From NCBI RefSeq assembly GCF_900112575.1, contig NZ_FOMH01000007.1:184853-248852 (forward strand): a DNA stretch of 64,000 nucleotides, written 5' to 3'. The notes under the pieces are model-generated. The model saw nothing but the letters and a program-made list of their open reading frames with translations. It made no database searches and was not told the origin of the DNA. Shown here piece by piece: positions 16,886 to 25,995 of the stretch. A program made the position numbers and the translations under genes. Every line of letters begins with the position of its first letter. The stretch's first letter is position 1. Source of the stretch: Flavobacterium phragmitis (lineage in GTDB: Bacteria; Bacteroidota; Bacteroidia; Flavobacteriales; Flavobacteriaceae).

Positions 16886-17476
16886 TTATTTGTTGATTGA
16901 ATATAGTCTTGAAATGTATTTTCCAACTACATCAAATTCAAGGTTGATTTTTGTTCCAACTTTAAAATTTTTAAAATTAGTGTGTTCAAAAGTGTAAGGA
17001 ATAATTGAAACACTAAATTCATTTGTTTTGGAATTGACAACAGTTAAACTTACTCCATTTACAGTAATTGATCCTTTTTCAATAGTAATGTTGTTTAGGT
17101 TTTTGTCGTATTCAAAAGTGTAATTCCAGCTTCCGTTTGCTTCTTCGATTTTAATGCAGGTTCCGGTTTGGTCTACGTGACCTTGTACGATATGTCCGTC
17201 CAGACGATCACCAAGTTTCATTCCTCTTTCTAAATTAACGATGTCGCCAACATTCCAATCGCTAATGTTGGTTTTTAAAATTGTTTCGTCAATTGCGGTT
17301 ACGGTATAAAGAGAATCTTTAATCGCTACAACTGTAAGGCAGATTCCGTTGTGCGAAACGCTTTGGTCTATTTTTAATTCGTGTGTTATGGATGAGTCAA
17401 CTGTTATGTGAAGATTGTTTTGGTCTTTTTGAATTTCGTGAATCCTGCCAAGTGTTTCTATAATTCCTGTGAACAT
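16886..17476 (-). CDS. ribE: Riboflavin synthase, alpha subunit
   Basis: Catalyses dismutation of 6,7-dimethyl-8-ribityllumazine to riboflavin. The start MFTGIIETLG is diagnostic, and the 196-aa length fits. Two tandem lumazine-binding repeats are visible: SHNGICLTVV in the first half and TVNGVSLTVV in the second, plus GDRLDGHIVQGHVDQ. It is transcribed divergently from pdxA, with about 57 bases between the start codons. No other riboflavin gene is nearby, and I see no FMN riboswitch. Confidence 0.97.
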   Translation of the reverse strand: MFTGIIETLGRIHEIQKDQNNLHITVDSSITHELKIDQSVSHNGICLTVVAIKDSLYTVTAIDETILKTNISDWNVGDIVNLERGMKLGDRLDGHIVQGHVDQTGTCIKIEEANGSWNYTFEYDKNLNNITIEKGSITVNGVSLTVVNSKTNEFSVSIIPYTFEHTNFKNFKVGTKINLEFDVVGKYISRLYSINK

Positions 17477-17492
17477 TGTGGTTTTATTTTAC

Positions 17493-17500
17493 TAAATTTG
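17493..17500 (+). promoter_or_regulatory. Candidate -7 element for pdxA
   Basis: TAAATTTG matches TAnnTTTG and lies 33 bases before the pdxA ATG in the ribE-pdxA divergent gap. The -33 TTG is not at ideal spacing. Confidence 0.5.
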
Positions 17501-17533
17501 CACATCAAAATTAGTAATAAATAAACTGAGCTC

Positions 17534-18583
17534 ATGAATAAAAAAGCAGAAAATATAATTGTTGGGATTTCAGTAGGAGATTTAAACGGTATTGGAAGCG
17601 AAGTTATATTGAAAACATTCGAAGATTCTCGCATGTTGGAATTATGTACGCCGGTTATTTTTGCAAATGCTAAAATTCTTTCCTTTGTTAGAAAAAGTTT
17701 TACATCTACTGTTCAGTTTCATGGAGTGGATAAGCTGGAGCAGATTATTCCAGGAAAAGTAAATGTCCTGAATCTTTGGAGAGAAGGGGTTGATATTAAT
17801 TTAGGAACCAATGACCCGAAGATTGGCGAATATGCTATCAAGTCATTTGTTGCGGCAACAAAAGCATTGAAAGATGGTGAGGTTGATGTTTTAGTAACAG
17901 CGCCAATTAATAAGTACAATATTCAATCTGAAGAATTTAAATTTCCAGGACATACGGATTATTTGGATCGGGAATTAGAAGGTAATGCTTTGATGATGAT
18001 GGTTCAGGATAATTTAAGAGTGGGATTGATTACAGATCATGTGCCTATAAATGATGTAGCTTCGCATTTGACTGAAGAATTAATTACGAAGAAAATTGAA
18101 ACTATTAGAAAATCTTTAGTTCAGGATTTTAGTATAGTGAAGCCGAAAATTGCAGTTTTAGGATTAAATCCGCATGCTGGTGATGGTGGTGTGATTGGAA
18201 AGGAAGATGATTTGATTTTGAAACCTGTTTTGAAGAAAATATTTGATTCCGGAACAATGGTTTTTGGTCCGTTTCCGGCGGATGGTTTTTTTGGAAGCGG
18301 TCAGTATGAAAAATACGATGCGATTGTTGCCATGTATCACGATCAAGGATTAATTCCGTTTAAAACATTGTCTTTTGGAAAGGGAGTAAATTATACAGCA
18401 GGATTAAGTAAGGTGAGAACTTCTCCGGATCACGGTACAGCTTATGATATCGCTGGAAAAGATATGGCAGATTACAATTCGTTTAAAGAGGCAGTCTATC
18501 TTGCAATCGATATTTTTCGCTCGCGTAATCAGTATGAGGAGATTAGCCAAAAACCTCTTAAAATAAAAGAAAAACAGTTATAA
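17534..18583 (+). CDS. pdxA: 4-hydroxythreonine-4-phosphate dehydrogenase
   Basis: Step of the DXP-dependent pyridoxal 5'-phosphate pathway: NAD-linked oxidation of 4-phosphohydroxy-L-threonine. The 349-aa protein begins with the family pattern GISVGDLNGIGSEV. The metal/substrate motifs FPGHTDYL, LNPHAGDGGVIGKE and MYHDQGLIPFK are intact, as is the C-terminal GLSKVRTSPDHGTAYDIAG. It is likely transcribed alone or with the following DUF177-rpmF unit. Confidence 0.97.
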   Translation: MNKKAENIIVGISVGDLNGIGSEVILKTFEDSRMLELCTPVIFANAKILSFVRKSFTSTVQFHGVDKLEQIIPGKVNVLNLWREGVDINLGTNDPKIGEYAIKSFVAATKALKDGEVDVLVTAPINKYNIQSEEFKFPGHTDYLDRELEGNALMMMVQDNLRVGLITDHVPINDVASHLTEELITKKIETIRKSLVQDFSIVKPKIAVLGLNPHAGDGGVIGKEDDLILKPVLKKIFDSGTMVFGPFPADGFFGSGQYEKYDAIVAMYHDQGLIPFKTLSFGKGVNYTAGLSKVRTSPDHGTAYDIAGKDMADYNSFKEAVYLAIDIFRSRNQYEEISQKPLKIKEKQL

Positions 18584-18626
18584 ACAAAAAAAGGTGAATA
18601 AGATTATTAGATTTATAATAATTTTA

Positions 18627-18634
18627 TATCTTTG
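18627..18634 (+). promoter_or_regulatory. Candidate -7 element for DUF177-rpmF
   Basis: TATCTTTG, a TAnnTTTG match, about 55 bases before the DUF177 start codon. A short inverted repeat TTCAG...CTGAA lies in the leader. Confidence 0.55.
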
Positions 18635-18688
18635 CACCCCAATTCAGGTATCTAGGTTCAGAACTGAATTGTTCAAATTGATGTTGAA

Positions 18689-19231
18689 ATGAGCAAAACA
18701 AAAGAATTTTTAATTCCTTTCGTAGGGTTAAAACTAGGAAAACACCATTTTGAGTATCAGATAAATAACGAGTTCTTTAAGAATTTTGAGTACGATGAGT
18801 TTCAAAGTTCGGATATTAAAGTCAATTTACTTTTCGAAAAGAAAAGTACTATGTTAGAATTAGAATTCAAACACAAAGGAACAGTAAATGTGCCTTGTGA
18901 TCTAACAGGCGAGGATTTTGATTTACCTATAAAAGGGAAAATGAAGTTGATAGTTCGCTTTGGAGAGGAATTTAATGATGATAATGAAGAGTTGTTGATT
19001 TTGCCGCATGGTGAACATGAGATAGATGTTGCGCAGTATATTTATGAAATGATCGCGCTTTCAGTACCTCAAAAAAGAATTCATCCAGGTGTTAAAGATG
19101 GAAGTCTTCAGACGGAAGCTTTAACAAAATTGAATGAGTTAAGTGTGAAAGAACAAAAGGAAGAGAGTAACAAAGAAGAAGATATTGACCCGCGTTGGGA
19201 AAAATTAAAGAAACTATTAACGGATAAATAA
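18689..19231 (+). CDS. DUF177 domain protein (YceD-like)
   Basis: 180 aa, acidic, cytoplasmic. The central block CDLTGEDFDLPI replaces the usual Cys-rich DUF177 signature but keeps the fold pattern and the EEFNDDNEELL and IDVAQYIYEMI motifs. In most bacteria this gene sits directly upstream of rpmF, as here (9-base gap), and the family has been linked to 23S rRNA processing and accumulation. Start ATG chosen at 18689 to fit the MSKTKEFLIPF N-terminus. Confidence 0.9.
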   Translation: MSKTKEFLIPFVGLKLGKHHFEYQINNEFFKNFEYDEFQSSDIKVNLLFEKKSTMLELEFKHKGTVNVPCDLTGEDFDLPIKGKMKLIVRFGEEFNDDNEELLILPHGEHEIDVAQYIYEMIALSVPQKRIHPGVKDGSLQTEALTKLNELSVKEQKEESNKEEDIDPRWEKLKKLLTDK

Positions 19232-19240
19232 TATAGTAAA

Positions 19241-19435
19241 ATGGCACATCCTAAGAGAAAAACCTCGAAAACAAGAAGAGATAAGAGAAGAACACATTAC
19301 AAAGCTACTGTAGCTCAAATTGCTACATGTCCTATTACAGGTGAGGCGCATTTATACCACAGAGCTTACTGGCACGAAGGTAAAATGTACTACAGAGGGC
19401 AAGTTGTTATCGATAAATCTGAAGCGGTTGCTTAA
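19241..19435 (+). CDS. rpmF: 50S ribosomal protein L32
   Basis: 64 aa. The N-terminus [18 protein letters not shown] is diagnostic of bL32, followed by a C-terminal [15 protein letters not shown] block. Only one cysteine of the zinc-ribbon set remains, so this is the zinc-independent form usual in Bacteroidota. Co-transcribed with DUF177 and followed by a strong terminator. Confidence 0.98.
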
Positions 19436-19458
19436 TACGTTTTTGTAAATTATACTAG

Positions 19459-19485
19459 AACTCTCACATAGTGAGAGTTTTTTTT
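19459..19485 (+). terminator. Rho-independent terminator after rpmF
   Basis: ACTCTCAC/GTGAGAGT stem with an ATA loop, then eight T. Confidence 0.9.
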
Positions 19486-19610
19486 GTTGGTTATAATTTT
19501 CGTTTTTTAGGAAAATATAGACAAATTCGTTACGTTTTTTTTTGTAATTTTCAAGCCTTTTAAAAATTTTTCAAATTAATGATAATTTGAAAGGAAAATA
19601 ATAGAATATA

Positions 19611-20609
19611 ATGAATACAATCACAGCCGCAATTACCGCTGTTGGAGCTTATGTTCCTGACTTTGTACTTACGAACAAAGTGTTAGAAACAATGGTTGAT
19701 ACCAATGACGAGTGGATTACTACTCGAACAGGAATTAAAGAAAGAAGAATTCTTAAAGATGCTGATAAAGGAACATCTTACCTTGCGATAAAAGCAGCGC
19801 AAGATTTAATTGCAAAAGCAAATATTGATCCTTTAGACATTGATATGATTATCATGGCAACGGCAACGCCAGATATGATGGTGGCTTCTACAGGAGTATT
19901 TGTTGCTACAGAAATTGGAGCTACAAATGCATTTGCGTACGATTTACAAGCGGCATGTTCCAGTTTCTTATATGGAATGTCAACTGCAGCGGCTTATGTA
20001 CAGTCTGGACGTTATAAAAAAGTTCTTTTAATTGGTGCCGATAAAATGTCGTCAATTGTAGATTATACAGACAGAGCAACTTGTATTATTTTTGGAGATG
20101 GAGCAGGTGCTGTTCTTTTTGAACCAAATTATGAAGGCTTAGGTTTGCAGGACGAATATTTAAGAAGTGATGGTGTAGGACGCGATTTTCTTAAAATTCC
20201 TGCAGGAGGTTCTTTGATTCCGCCTAGCGAAGAAACTGTAAAAAATAGACAGCACAATATTATGCAGGACGGGAAAACCGTTTTCAAATATGCTGTTACA
20301 AATATGGCTGATGCGAGCGAATTGATTTTACAAAGAAACAATTTGACAAATCAAGACGTTGACTTTTTGGTACCGCATCAAGCAAACAAACGTATTATTG
20401 ATGCTACTGCTGGCAGATTAGAATTGGACGATTCTAAAGTCTTAGTAAACATCGAAAGATATGGCAATACTACTTCTGGTACTTTGCCATTGGTGTTAGC
20501 TGATTTTGAGCATAAACTTAAAAAAGGAGATAATGTTATTTTTGCCGCTTTTGGTGGTGGATTCACTTGGGGATCTATCTATTTAAAATGGGCTTACGAT
20601 AAGAATTAA
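19611..20609 (+). CDS. fabH: Beta-ketoacyl-ACP synthase III
   Basis: Initiates fatty acid synthesis by condensing an acyl-CoA primer with malonyl-ACP. The 332-aa protein has the active-site Cys in LQAACSSFLYGM, the His in LVPHQANKRI and the Asn in ERYGNTTSGTLP, all intact. The C-terminal FGGGFTWGSIYLKW is standard. It is followed 23 bases later by accB, so initiation and malonyl-CoA supply genes are together, as is common in Bacteroidota. Confidence 0.97.
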   Translation: MNTITAAITAVGAYVPDFVLTNKVLETMVDTNDEWITTRTGIKERRILKDADKGTSYLAIKAAQDLIAKANIDPLDIDMIIMATATPDMMVASTGVFVATEIGATNAFAYDLQAACSSFLYGMSTAAAYVQSGRYKKVLLIGADKMSSIVDYTDRATCIIFGDGAGAVLFEPNYEGLGLQDEYLRSDGVGRDFLKIPAGGSLIPPSEETVKNRQHNIMQDGKTVFKYAVTNMADASELILQRNNLTNQDVDFLVPHQANKRIIDATAGRLELDDSKVLVNIERYGNTTSGTLPLVLADFEHKLKKGDNVIFAAFGGGFTWGSIYLKWAYDKN

Positions 20610-20632
20610 ATTAAAACTAAAAACGAATCATT

Positions 20633-21118
20633 ATGGATTTAAAAGAAATTCAAAACCTAATCAAATTTGTTGCAAATTCGGGCGTTGCAGAAGTTAAGTT
20701 AGAAATGGATGATGTGAAAATCACGATCAGAACAACTTTAGAAACAAATGTAACTGAGGCAACTTATGTACAGCAATTACCTGCTCAGGCAGCTTTACCT
20801 CAAGCACAAGTGCCACAAGTTACAGCTCCAACAGTTGTAAATGTAACTCCAGAAGCACCAGCTGCTAACGATTCTAAATATATCACTATAAAATCTCCAA
20901 TCATTGGAACATTTTATAGAAAACCATCTCCAGACAAACCAGTTTTCACAGAAGTGGGAAGCACTGTATCTAAAGGTGATGTTCTTTGCGTAATTGAAGC
21001 AATGAAATTATTCAACGAAATCGAATCTGAAGTTTCTGGTAAAATTGTGAAAATTTTGGTTGACGATATGTCTCCAGTTGAATTTGATCAACCTTTATTC
21101 TTAGTAGATCCATCATAA
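20633..21118 (+). CDS. accB: Acetyl-CoA carboxylase biotin carboxyl carrier protein
   Basis: 161 aa. An N-terminal domain, then an alanine/proline/valine/glutamine-rich flexible linker (about 45-85), then the biotinyl domain ending with the biotinylation motif EAMKLFNEI, whose Lys is modified by BirA. It carries the carboxyl group from AccC to the carboxyltransferase. Lies between fabH and accC. Confidence 0.97.
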   Translation: MDLKEIQNLIKFVANSGVAEVKLEMDDVKITIRTTLETNVTEATYVQQLPAQAALPQAQVPQVTAPTVVNVTPEAPAANDSKYITIKSPIIGTFYRKPSPDKPVFTEVGSTVSKGDVLCVIEAMKLFNEIESEVSGKIVKILVDDMSPVEFDQPLFLVDPS

Positions 21119-21119
21119 A

Positions 21120-21153
21120 TAAATTTAGATTTTAGATTTTAGATTTTAGATTG
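21120..21153 (+). repeat. Tandem TTTAGA-type repeat in the accB-accC gap
   Basis: Four to five successive copies of the 7-mer TTTAGAT (phase ATTTTAG) lie just after accB. The same kind of short repeat recurs near 59335-59360. The accB-accC gap is 110 bases and has no terminator, so read-through to accC is likely. Confidence 0.7.
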
Positions 21154-21228
21154 ATCTGGAAAAATTAATACCACGAGCATCTAAAATTATCTAATTCTCA
21201 AATTGTCTAATTATCTAATTAAAATAAG

Positions 21229-22575
21229 ATGTTTAAAAAAATATTAATTGCGAATAGAGGAGAAATTGCACTACGTGTAATTCGTACATGTAAGGAAATG
21301 GGAATCAAAACTGTTGCAGTTTACTCTACAGCCGACGCAGAAAGTTTACATGTTAAATTTGCTGACGAAGCGGTTTGTATTGGTCCTCCTCCGAGTAACT
21401 TATCGTATTTGAAAATGTCAAATATTATTGCAGCTGCAGAAATTACAAATGCAGATGCAATTCATCCAGGTTATGGATTTCTTTCTGAGAATGCTAAATT
21501 CTCTAAAATTTGTCAAGAGCACGGAATCAAATTTATTGGTGCGGCTCCTGAAATGATCGACCGTATGGGAGATAAAGCTTCTGCTAAAGCGACAATGAAA
21601 GCGGCAGGAGTTCCTTGTGTACCAGGTTCAGACGGATTGTTGGAATCTTATGAACATGCACAAAAAGTAGCTAAAGAAATTGGATATCCAGTTATGATGA
21701 AAGCTACTGCTGGTGGCGGTGGAAAAGGTATGCGTGCCATTTGGAAAGAAGAAGAGCTTTTAAAAGCTTGGGAAAGTGCACGTCAAGAAGCTGCTGCCGC
21801 ATTTGGAAATGACGGAATGTACATGGAGAAACTTATTGAAGAACCACGTCATATCGAAATTCAAGTTGTTGGTGATGCTTACGGTAAAGCTTGCCACCTT
21901 TCTGAAAGAGATTGTTCTGTTCAACGTCGTCACCAAAAATTAACGGAAGAAACTCCTTCTCCGTTTATGACAGACGAACTTCGTGCTAAAATGGGTGAGG
22001 CTGCTGTTAAAGCTGCTGAGTTCATTAAATATGAAGGAGCTGGAACTGTAGAGTTTTTGGTTGACAAACACAGAAACTTCTACTTTATGGAAATGAACAC
22101 TCGTATCCAAGTAGAGCACCCAATCACTGAACAAGTGATTGATTATGATTTAATTCGTGAGCAAATTATGGTTGCTGCCGGAATTCCAATTTCTGGTAAA
22201 AACTATATGCCGGAATTACACGCTATAGAATGTCGTATTAATGCTGAAGATCCTTATAATGATTTTCGTCCTTCTCCAGGAAAAATTACTACGCTTCATA
22301 TGCCAGGAGGACACGGAGTTCGTTTAGATACTCACGTTTACTCAGGATATAGCATTCCACCAAACTACGATTCTATGATTGCTAAGTTAATTACAACGGC
22401 ACAATCTCGTGAAGAAGCAATTAGTAAAATGCGAAGAGCTTTGGATGAGTTCGTAATCGAAGGTGTGAAAACTACAATCCCTTTCCACAGACAATTAATG
22501 GATGATCCAAAATATATTGCAGGAGATTATACAACTGCATTTATGGATACATTTAAAATGAATAATCCGGAATAA
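21229..22575 (+). CDS. accC: Acetyl-CoA carboxylase, biotin carboxylase subunit
   Basis: 448 aa ATP-grasp enzyme that carboxylates the biotin of AccB. The N-terminus [21 protein letters not shown], the glycine-rich ATP loop [25 protein letters not shown] and the catalytic [14 protein letters not shown] are all present. The length is normal and no anomalies are seen. A hairpin terminator follows directly. Confidence 0.98.
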   Translation: MFKKILIANRGEIALRVIRTCKEMGIKTVAVYSTADAESLHVKFADEAVCIGPPPSNLSYLKMSNIIAAAEITNADAIHPGYGFLSENAKFSKICQEHGIKFIGAAPEMIDRMGDKASAKATMKAAGVPCVPGSDGLLESYEHAQKVAKEIGYPVMMKATAGGGGKGMRAIWKEEELLKAWESARQEAAAAFGNDGMYMEKLIEEPRHIEIQVVGDAYGKACHLSERDCSVQRRHQKLTEETPSPFMTDELRAKMGEAAVKAAEFIKYEGAGTVEFLVDKHRNFYFMEMNTRIQVEHPITEQVIDYDLIREQIMVAAGIPISGKNYMPELHAIECRINAEDPYNDFRPSPGKITTLHMPGGHGVRLDTHVYSGYSIPPNYDSMIAKLITTAQSREEAISKMRRALDEFVIEGVKTTIPFHRQLMDDPKYIAGDYTTAFMDTFKMNNPE

Positions 22576-22580
22576 TTTTA

Positions 22581-22612
22581 AAAGGCTGTCAATTTTTTGA
22601 TAGCCTTTTTTT
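22581..22612 (+). terminator. Rho-independent terminator after accC
   Basis: AAAGGCTGTCAA pairs with TTGATAGCCTTT (one G-U), followed by a T-rich tract. Confidence 0.85.
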
Positions 22613-22810
22613 CTTTATATAAGTTTTGAATACGTTCTTTTGATTCAACTTGAAACCTCAAACCTCAAACTTTAGACTAGAAATTTTTCTAAGGTTACAC
22701 TTTAAGTGTTTACTTATTACACACCTTTTTTCTCTTTTACACACCTTTTTGCTTTTTGCCTTTTTTTGGTATATTACATAAACCCCTTTAAAAACAAGCT
22801 CTTGCAAGGT

Positions 22811-22828
22811 TTGGCACAGTTCTTTTTC
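22811..22828 (+). promoter_or_regulatory. Possible sigma-54-type promoter of the PepSY-like array
   Basis: TTGGCACAGTTCTTTTTC carries a perfect -24 box (TTGGCAC) with a degenerate -12 box (TTTTTC instead of TTGC) at about the right spacing. It lies 63 bases before the first PepSY-like gene, and a sigma-54-dependent regulator is encoded just after the array. The rest of the 22613-22890 gap shows only AT-rich DNA with two CACACCTTTTT repeats. Confidence 0.4.
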
Positions 22829-22890
22829 ATTACGGCATAATAATTTCATTATCTAAAGCGTAAACAACTATTAATTTAAATATATACGTT

Positions 22891-23187
22891 ATGAAAAATT
22901 TATTTTTATCAGCCGCAATTGTTTTAGGAGGTTTAACTTCATTCGCTTCAACTACTCAAGTTACCAATACAATCGTAAAAACGATTTCTGTTGAAGACGA
23001 ATATACTGAAATCAAATTAGAAGAATTACCAGCAGCAATTTCTGAAGCTTTGAAAAAAGCATATCCAGATGCAGTAATTACAAAAGCATATAAAAACGAA
23101 AAATCAGAGTATAAACTTGATGTTACTGTTGGTGACAAAGTTGGAAACCTTTTTGCTAATGCAGACGGAACTTGGATTAAAAAATAA
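22891..23187 (+). CDS. Secreted PepSY-like protein, array copy 1
   Basis: 98 aa with a clear signal peptide (MKNLFLSAAIVLGGLTSFAS, cut after about residue 20). The mature part of about 75 aa ends in the pattern P.AI..ALKKAYPDA.....K....YKL.V..G......A...G.W, a PepSY-like fold seen in small periplasmic proteins of Bacteroidota. Known PepSY-like domains bind or inhibit enzymes or sense ligands; the target here is unknown. It is nearly identical at the N-terminus to copy 2, so duplication is recent. Confidence 0.85.
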   Translation: MKNLFLSAAIVLGGLTSFASTTQVTNTIVKTISVEDEYTEIKLEELPAAISEALKKAYPDAVITKAYKNEKSEYKLDVTVGDKVGNLFANADGTWIKK

Positions 23188-23262
23188 TCTAATTCGTAGA
23201 TTTTGTGAAAATCCAGATCAAGAATACTAAGATCAAATTAACAATATTAAAATATAATTATC

Positions 23263-23559
23263 ATGAAAAATTTATTTCTATCAGCCGCAATCGTTTTGGG
23301 AGGTTTAACATCATTTGCTTCAACTTCGCCAATTTCAAATACTATCGTAAAAGCAATCTCTATTCAAGATGATTATACAGAAATTAAAGTAGTGGAAGTT
23401 CCAACGGCAATTACAGATGCGCTTAAAAAAGCATACCCTGATGCTGTCTTAACAAAAGCATTCAAAAACACAAAAAATGAATACAAGCTTGAAGTAACTG
23501 TTGGAGACAAAACAGGAAATCTTTTTGCCAACGCAGACGGAACTTGGATTAAACAATAA
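23263..23559 (+). CDS. Secreted PepSY-like protein, array copy 2
   Basis: 98 aa, closest to copy 1: the first 21 residues are identical and the C-terminus GNLFANADGTWIK is shared. Divergence is concentrated in the first 30 mature residues. The 75-base gap after copy 1 has no terminator, so the array is probably one transcript. Confidence 0.85.
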   Translation: MKNLFLSAAIVLGGLTSFASTSPISNTIVKAISIQDDYTEIKVVEVPTAITDALKKAYPDAVLTKAFKNTKNEYKLEVTVGDKTGNLFANADGTWIKQ

Positions 23560-23587
23560 TTAAATCTAACCCTAAAAAACTATTACT

Positions 23588-23878
23588 ATGAAAAAGTTGA
23601 TTCTATCGGCAGCAATTGTCTTAGGCAGTTTGTCGATGCACGCAGAAACCGCTGTAGTTGCCAATCCAATGGTGCAAACAGTTAATGATCAGGATGGATA
23701 TAAAGAAGTAGACGGAGTTCCAGCAGCTGTTAAGAAAGGCTTAGACGACGCTTATCCTGGTGTAGTGCTTGAAAAAGCATGGGTGAATGATAAAAAGGAG
23801 TACAAGATTGAGATAACCGTTCGAGGCGAAAAATCAATCGTTTATACAGATGCTTCTGGTAACATTCTTAAAAAATAA
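23588..23878 (+). CDS. Secreted PepSY-like protein, array copy 3
   Basis: 96 aa. Signal peptide MKKLILSAAIVLGSLSMHAE, then a mature part with VPAAVKKGLDDAYPGVVLEKAW and YKIEITVRGEKSIVYTDASG. More diverged from copies 1-2 and closer to copies 4-5 at the signal peptide. Lies 28 bases after copy 2. Confidence 0.85.
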   Translation: MKKLILSAAIVLGSLSMHAETAVVANPMVQTVNDQDGYKEVDGVPAAVKKGLDDAYPGVVLEKAWVNDKKEYKIEITVRGEKSIVYTDASGNILKK

Positions 23879-23894
23879 TTTAAACCAATATATT

Positions 23895-24188
23895 ATGAAA
23901 AAGTTAGTTTTATCAGCAGCGATTGTGTTAGGAAGTTTATCGGTAAATGCCGCAGTTCTTCCAGCGATCTCGATTGCTCAATCAGTACTAATTCAAGATG
24001 AATATACTGAAGTAGCTGCAGACGCCGTTCCGGCAGCAGTGAAGTCAACAATTGAAAAATCTTTCCCGAATACTAAGCTTGAAAAAGCTTATAAAAACGC
24101 GAAAAACGAGTACAAACTTGAAATTTCAAGTGGAGACAAGAAGTACACTATTTTTACAGATGCTTCTGGTAACATCATCAAAAAATAA
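23895..24188 (+). CDS. Secreted PepSY-like protein, array copy 4
   Basis: 97 aa from the ATG at 23895. An in-frame upstream start at 23850 would overlap copy 3 and place 15 non-signal residues before the signal peptide, so it is rejected. The signal peptide starts MKKLVLSAAIVLGSLSVNA; the mature part has VPAAVKSTIEKSFPNTKLEKAY and ends with IFTDASGNIIKK. Confidence 0.85.
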   Translation: MKKLVLSAAIVLGSLSVNAAVLPAISIAQSVLIQDEYTEVAADAVPAAVKSTIEKSFPNTKLEKAYKNAKNEYKLEISSGDKKYTIFTDASGNIIKK

Positions 24189-24203
24189 TTAAAAATCAGC
24201 ATC

Positions 24204-24500
24204 ATGAAAAAATTAATCTTATCAGCAGTAATTCTTTTAGGAGCAATGTCAGTCCAAGCACATACATTGACTGTTTCTGAAGATTCTAAAACGACTGTAA
24301 TTATTCAATCAGAATACACAGAAGTTGCTGTAGATGCTGTGCCTGCAGCTGTAAAAACAGCTTTGCAGACAGCTTATCCAGGAGCAAAACTGGTTAAAGC
24401 ATTTGTAAACGAAAAAAAAGAGTACAAACTAGAAATATCAGTTGGAGACCAAAAGGCTACTGTTTACTCAGATGTCAATGGTAACTGGTTGAAGATATAA
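24204..24500 (+). CDS. Secreted PepSY-like protein, array copy 5
   Basis: 98 aa. Signal peptide MKKLILSAVILLGAMSVQA; mature part with VPAAVKTALQTAYPGAKLVKAF and YKLEISVGDQKATVYSDVNG. Last of the array, 15 bases after copy 4, and followed by a strong terminator before the response regulator gene. Confidence 0.85.
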   Translation: MKKLILSAVILLGAMSVQAHTLTVSEDSKTTVIIQSEYTEVAVDAVPAAVKTALQTAYPGAKLVKAFVNEKKEYKLEISVGDQKATVYSDVNGNWLKI

Positions 24501-24534
24501 TTAGGTGAATTTAGATTTATGTTTTTGGTGAAAA

Positions 24535-24566
24535 AGAGATTGCATCGTGCAATCTCTTTTTTTTTT
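24535..24566 (+). terminator. Rho-independent terminator closing the PepSY-like array
   Basis: AGAGATTGC/GCAATCTCT stem, then about ten T. It separates the array from the regulator gene. Confidence 0.9.
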
Positions 24567-24629
24567 GCATAATTTTGTGAAAATCCAATTTTAATAGTCT
24601 TATTTTAGCAAAAAACTCCCTAAAAGCAA

Positions 24630-25994
24630 ATGCCCAAGATATTATTGATAGAAGATGACATTGCGTTTTGTAAATTATTAGAAAAATTTCTAATTAAAAA
24701 AACGTTTGATGTAACGATTGCTTTCTCTGCTGCGGAAGCACGTACTGCGGTTAAAAACGAATCTTTTGATTTGATTTTGACTGACCTTCGTCTGCCTGAT
24801 TCTGACGGTATTGGGTTGATGTCTGAATTTAAAAACGAATACCCGCATATTCCAGTCATTTTAATGACAGGTTACTCTGATGTTAATACTGCAGTTAAAG
24901 CCATAAAAAATGGTGCAGCCGACTATATTTCGAAACCATTTAATCCAGATGAGGTTTTGCTTGTGATTACGAATGCATTGCAAACTCCAAAAGAAGAAGA
25001 GGAAGAAGAAACAGAAACTCCCGTAAAAAAGAAAAAAACGGTTAAAAAAACTACTTCTGCCGAAAATGAATTTGTAAGAGGAATTTCGGTTGCTTCCAAA
25101 AAACTTTGGGATCATATTCAATTGGTAAGTCCAACAGATATGTCGGTTTTAATCATTGGCGAAAGCGGAACAGGAAAAGAAATTATAGCGAAAAGCATCC
25201 ATCAGCAGAGCCAGAGAAAAAACAACAATTTTATTGCAGTTGATTGTGGTGCTATTCCGAAGGAATTAGCGGCAAGTGAATTTTTTGGTCATTTAAAAGG
25301 ATCTTTCACCGGAGCAATCAGCGATAAGATGGGATATTTTGAAGCGGCCAATGGCGGCACTTTATTTTTGGATGAAATTGGAAACCTTTCATACGAAAAC
25401 CAAATTCAATTATTAAGAGCGCTTCAGGAAAGAAAAATAAAACCAGTTGGAAGTAATAAAGAAATAAACGTTGATATACGCATTATTACGGCAACGAATG
25501 AAGATTTACGTGAGGCAGTAAAAAACGGCGATTTTAGAGAAGATTTATACCATAGAATCAATGAATTTTCGATTCAGTCTCCATCTCTAAAAGACCGAGA
25601 CGAAGATTTGATGGTTTTTGCCGATTATTTCCTTGAAAAAGCAAACGAACAATTGAATAAAGATATCATCGGATTTTCTCCAGAAGTGGTTTCAATTTTT
25701 CAGAATTATAGCTGGCCGGGAAATTTACGTGAATTACAAAACTGTGTGAAACGTTCGACTTTATTATCTAGAGGAGATTTTATAGAAAGCGATGTGCTTC
25801 CTGCAGAATTTTTTCAAATTCAAAAACAGTCAACAACAGGCGGTAGCTTTTCATTGTCTGAAAATGAAAAAGAAGCTATTATTCATGCTTTATCAAAAGC
25901 GCAGAATAATAAGTCTGAAGCGGCAAAATTGCTTAAAATTACCAGAAAAACACTTTATAATAAGTTGAAACAATATAATATAGAATTAGAATAA
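24630..25994 (+). CDS. Sigma-54-dependent response regulator (NtrC/AtoC type)
   Basis: 454 aa. Receiver domain 1-120 with phospho-acceptor D52 and K101; an acidic/lysine-rich linker (120-142); an AAA+ sigma-54 activator domain with Walker A GESGTGKE (177-184), the sigma-54 loop GSFTGA (224-229, a common variant of GAFTGA) and Walker B LFLDEI (245-250); and a C-terminal Fis-type helix-turn-helix (about 420-450). It would activate sigma-54 promoters, perhaps that of the adjacent PepSY-like array. The hybrid kinase gene faces it convergently and is the obvious candidate partner. Confidence 0.95.
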   Translation: MPKILLIEDDIAFCKLLEKFLIKKTFDVTIAFSAAEARTAVKNESFDLILTDLRLPDSDGIGLMSEFKNEYPHIPVILMTGYSDVNTAVKAIKNGAADYISKPFNPDEVLLVITNALQTPKEEEEEETETPVKKKKTVKKTTSAENEFVRGISVASKKLWDHIQLVSPTDMSVLIIGESGTGKEIIAKSIHQQSQRKNNNFIAVDCGAIPKELAASEFFGHLKGSFTGAISDKMGYFEAANGGTLFLDEIGNLSYENQIQLLRALQERKIKPVGSNKEINVDIRIITATNEDLREAVKNGDFREDLYHRINEFSIQSPSLKDRDEDLMVFADYFLEKANEQLNKDIIGFSPEVVSIFQNYSWPGNLRELQNCVKRSTLLSRGDFIESDVLPAEFFQIQKQSTTGGSFSLSENEKEAIIHALSKAQNNKSEAAKLLKITRKTLYNKLKQYNIELE

Positions 25995-25995
25995 A

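Noticed and set aside
22658..22849. 63-codon minus-strand frame before the PepSY array
   Set aside because: Low-complexity Lys-rich translation that overlaps the candidate sigma-54 promoter.
23588..23894. Fusion of PepSY copies 3 and 4
   Set aside because: The in-frame upstream start of copy 4 overlaps copy 3 in another frame; copy 3 has its own stop at 23878 and copy 4 its own signal peptide.
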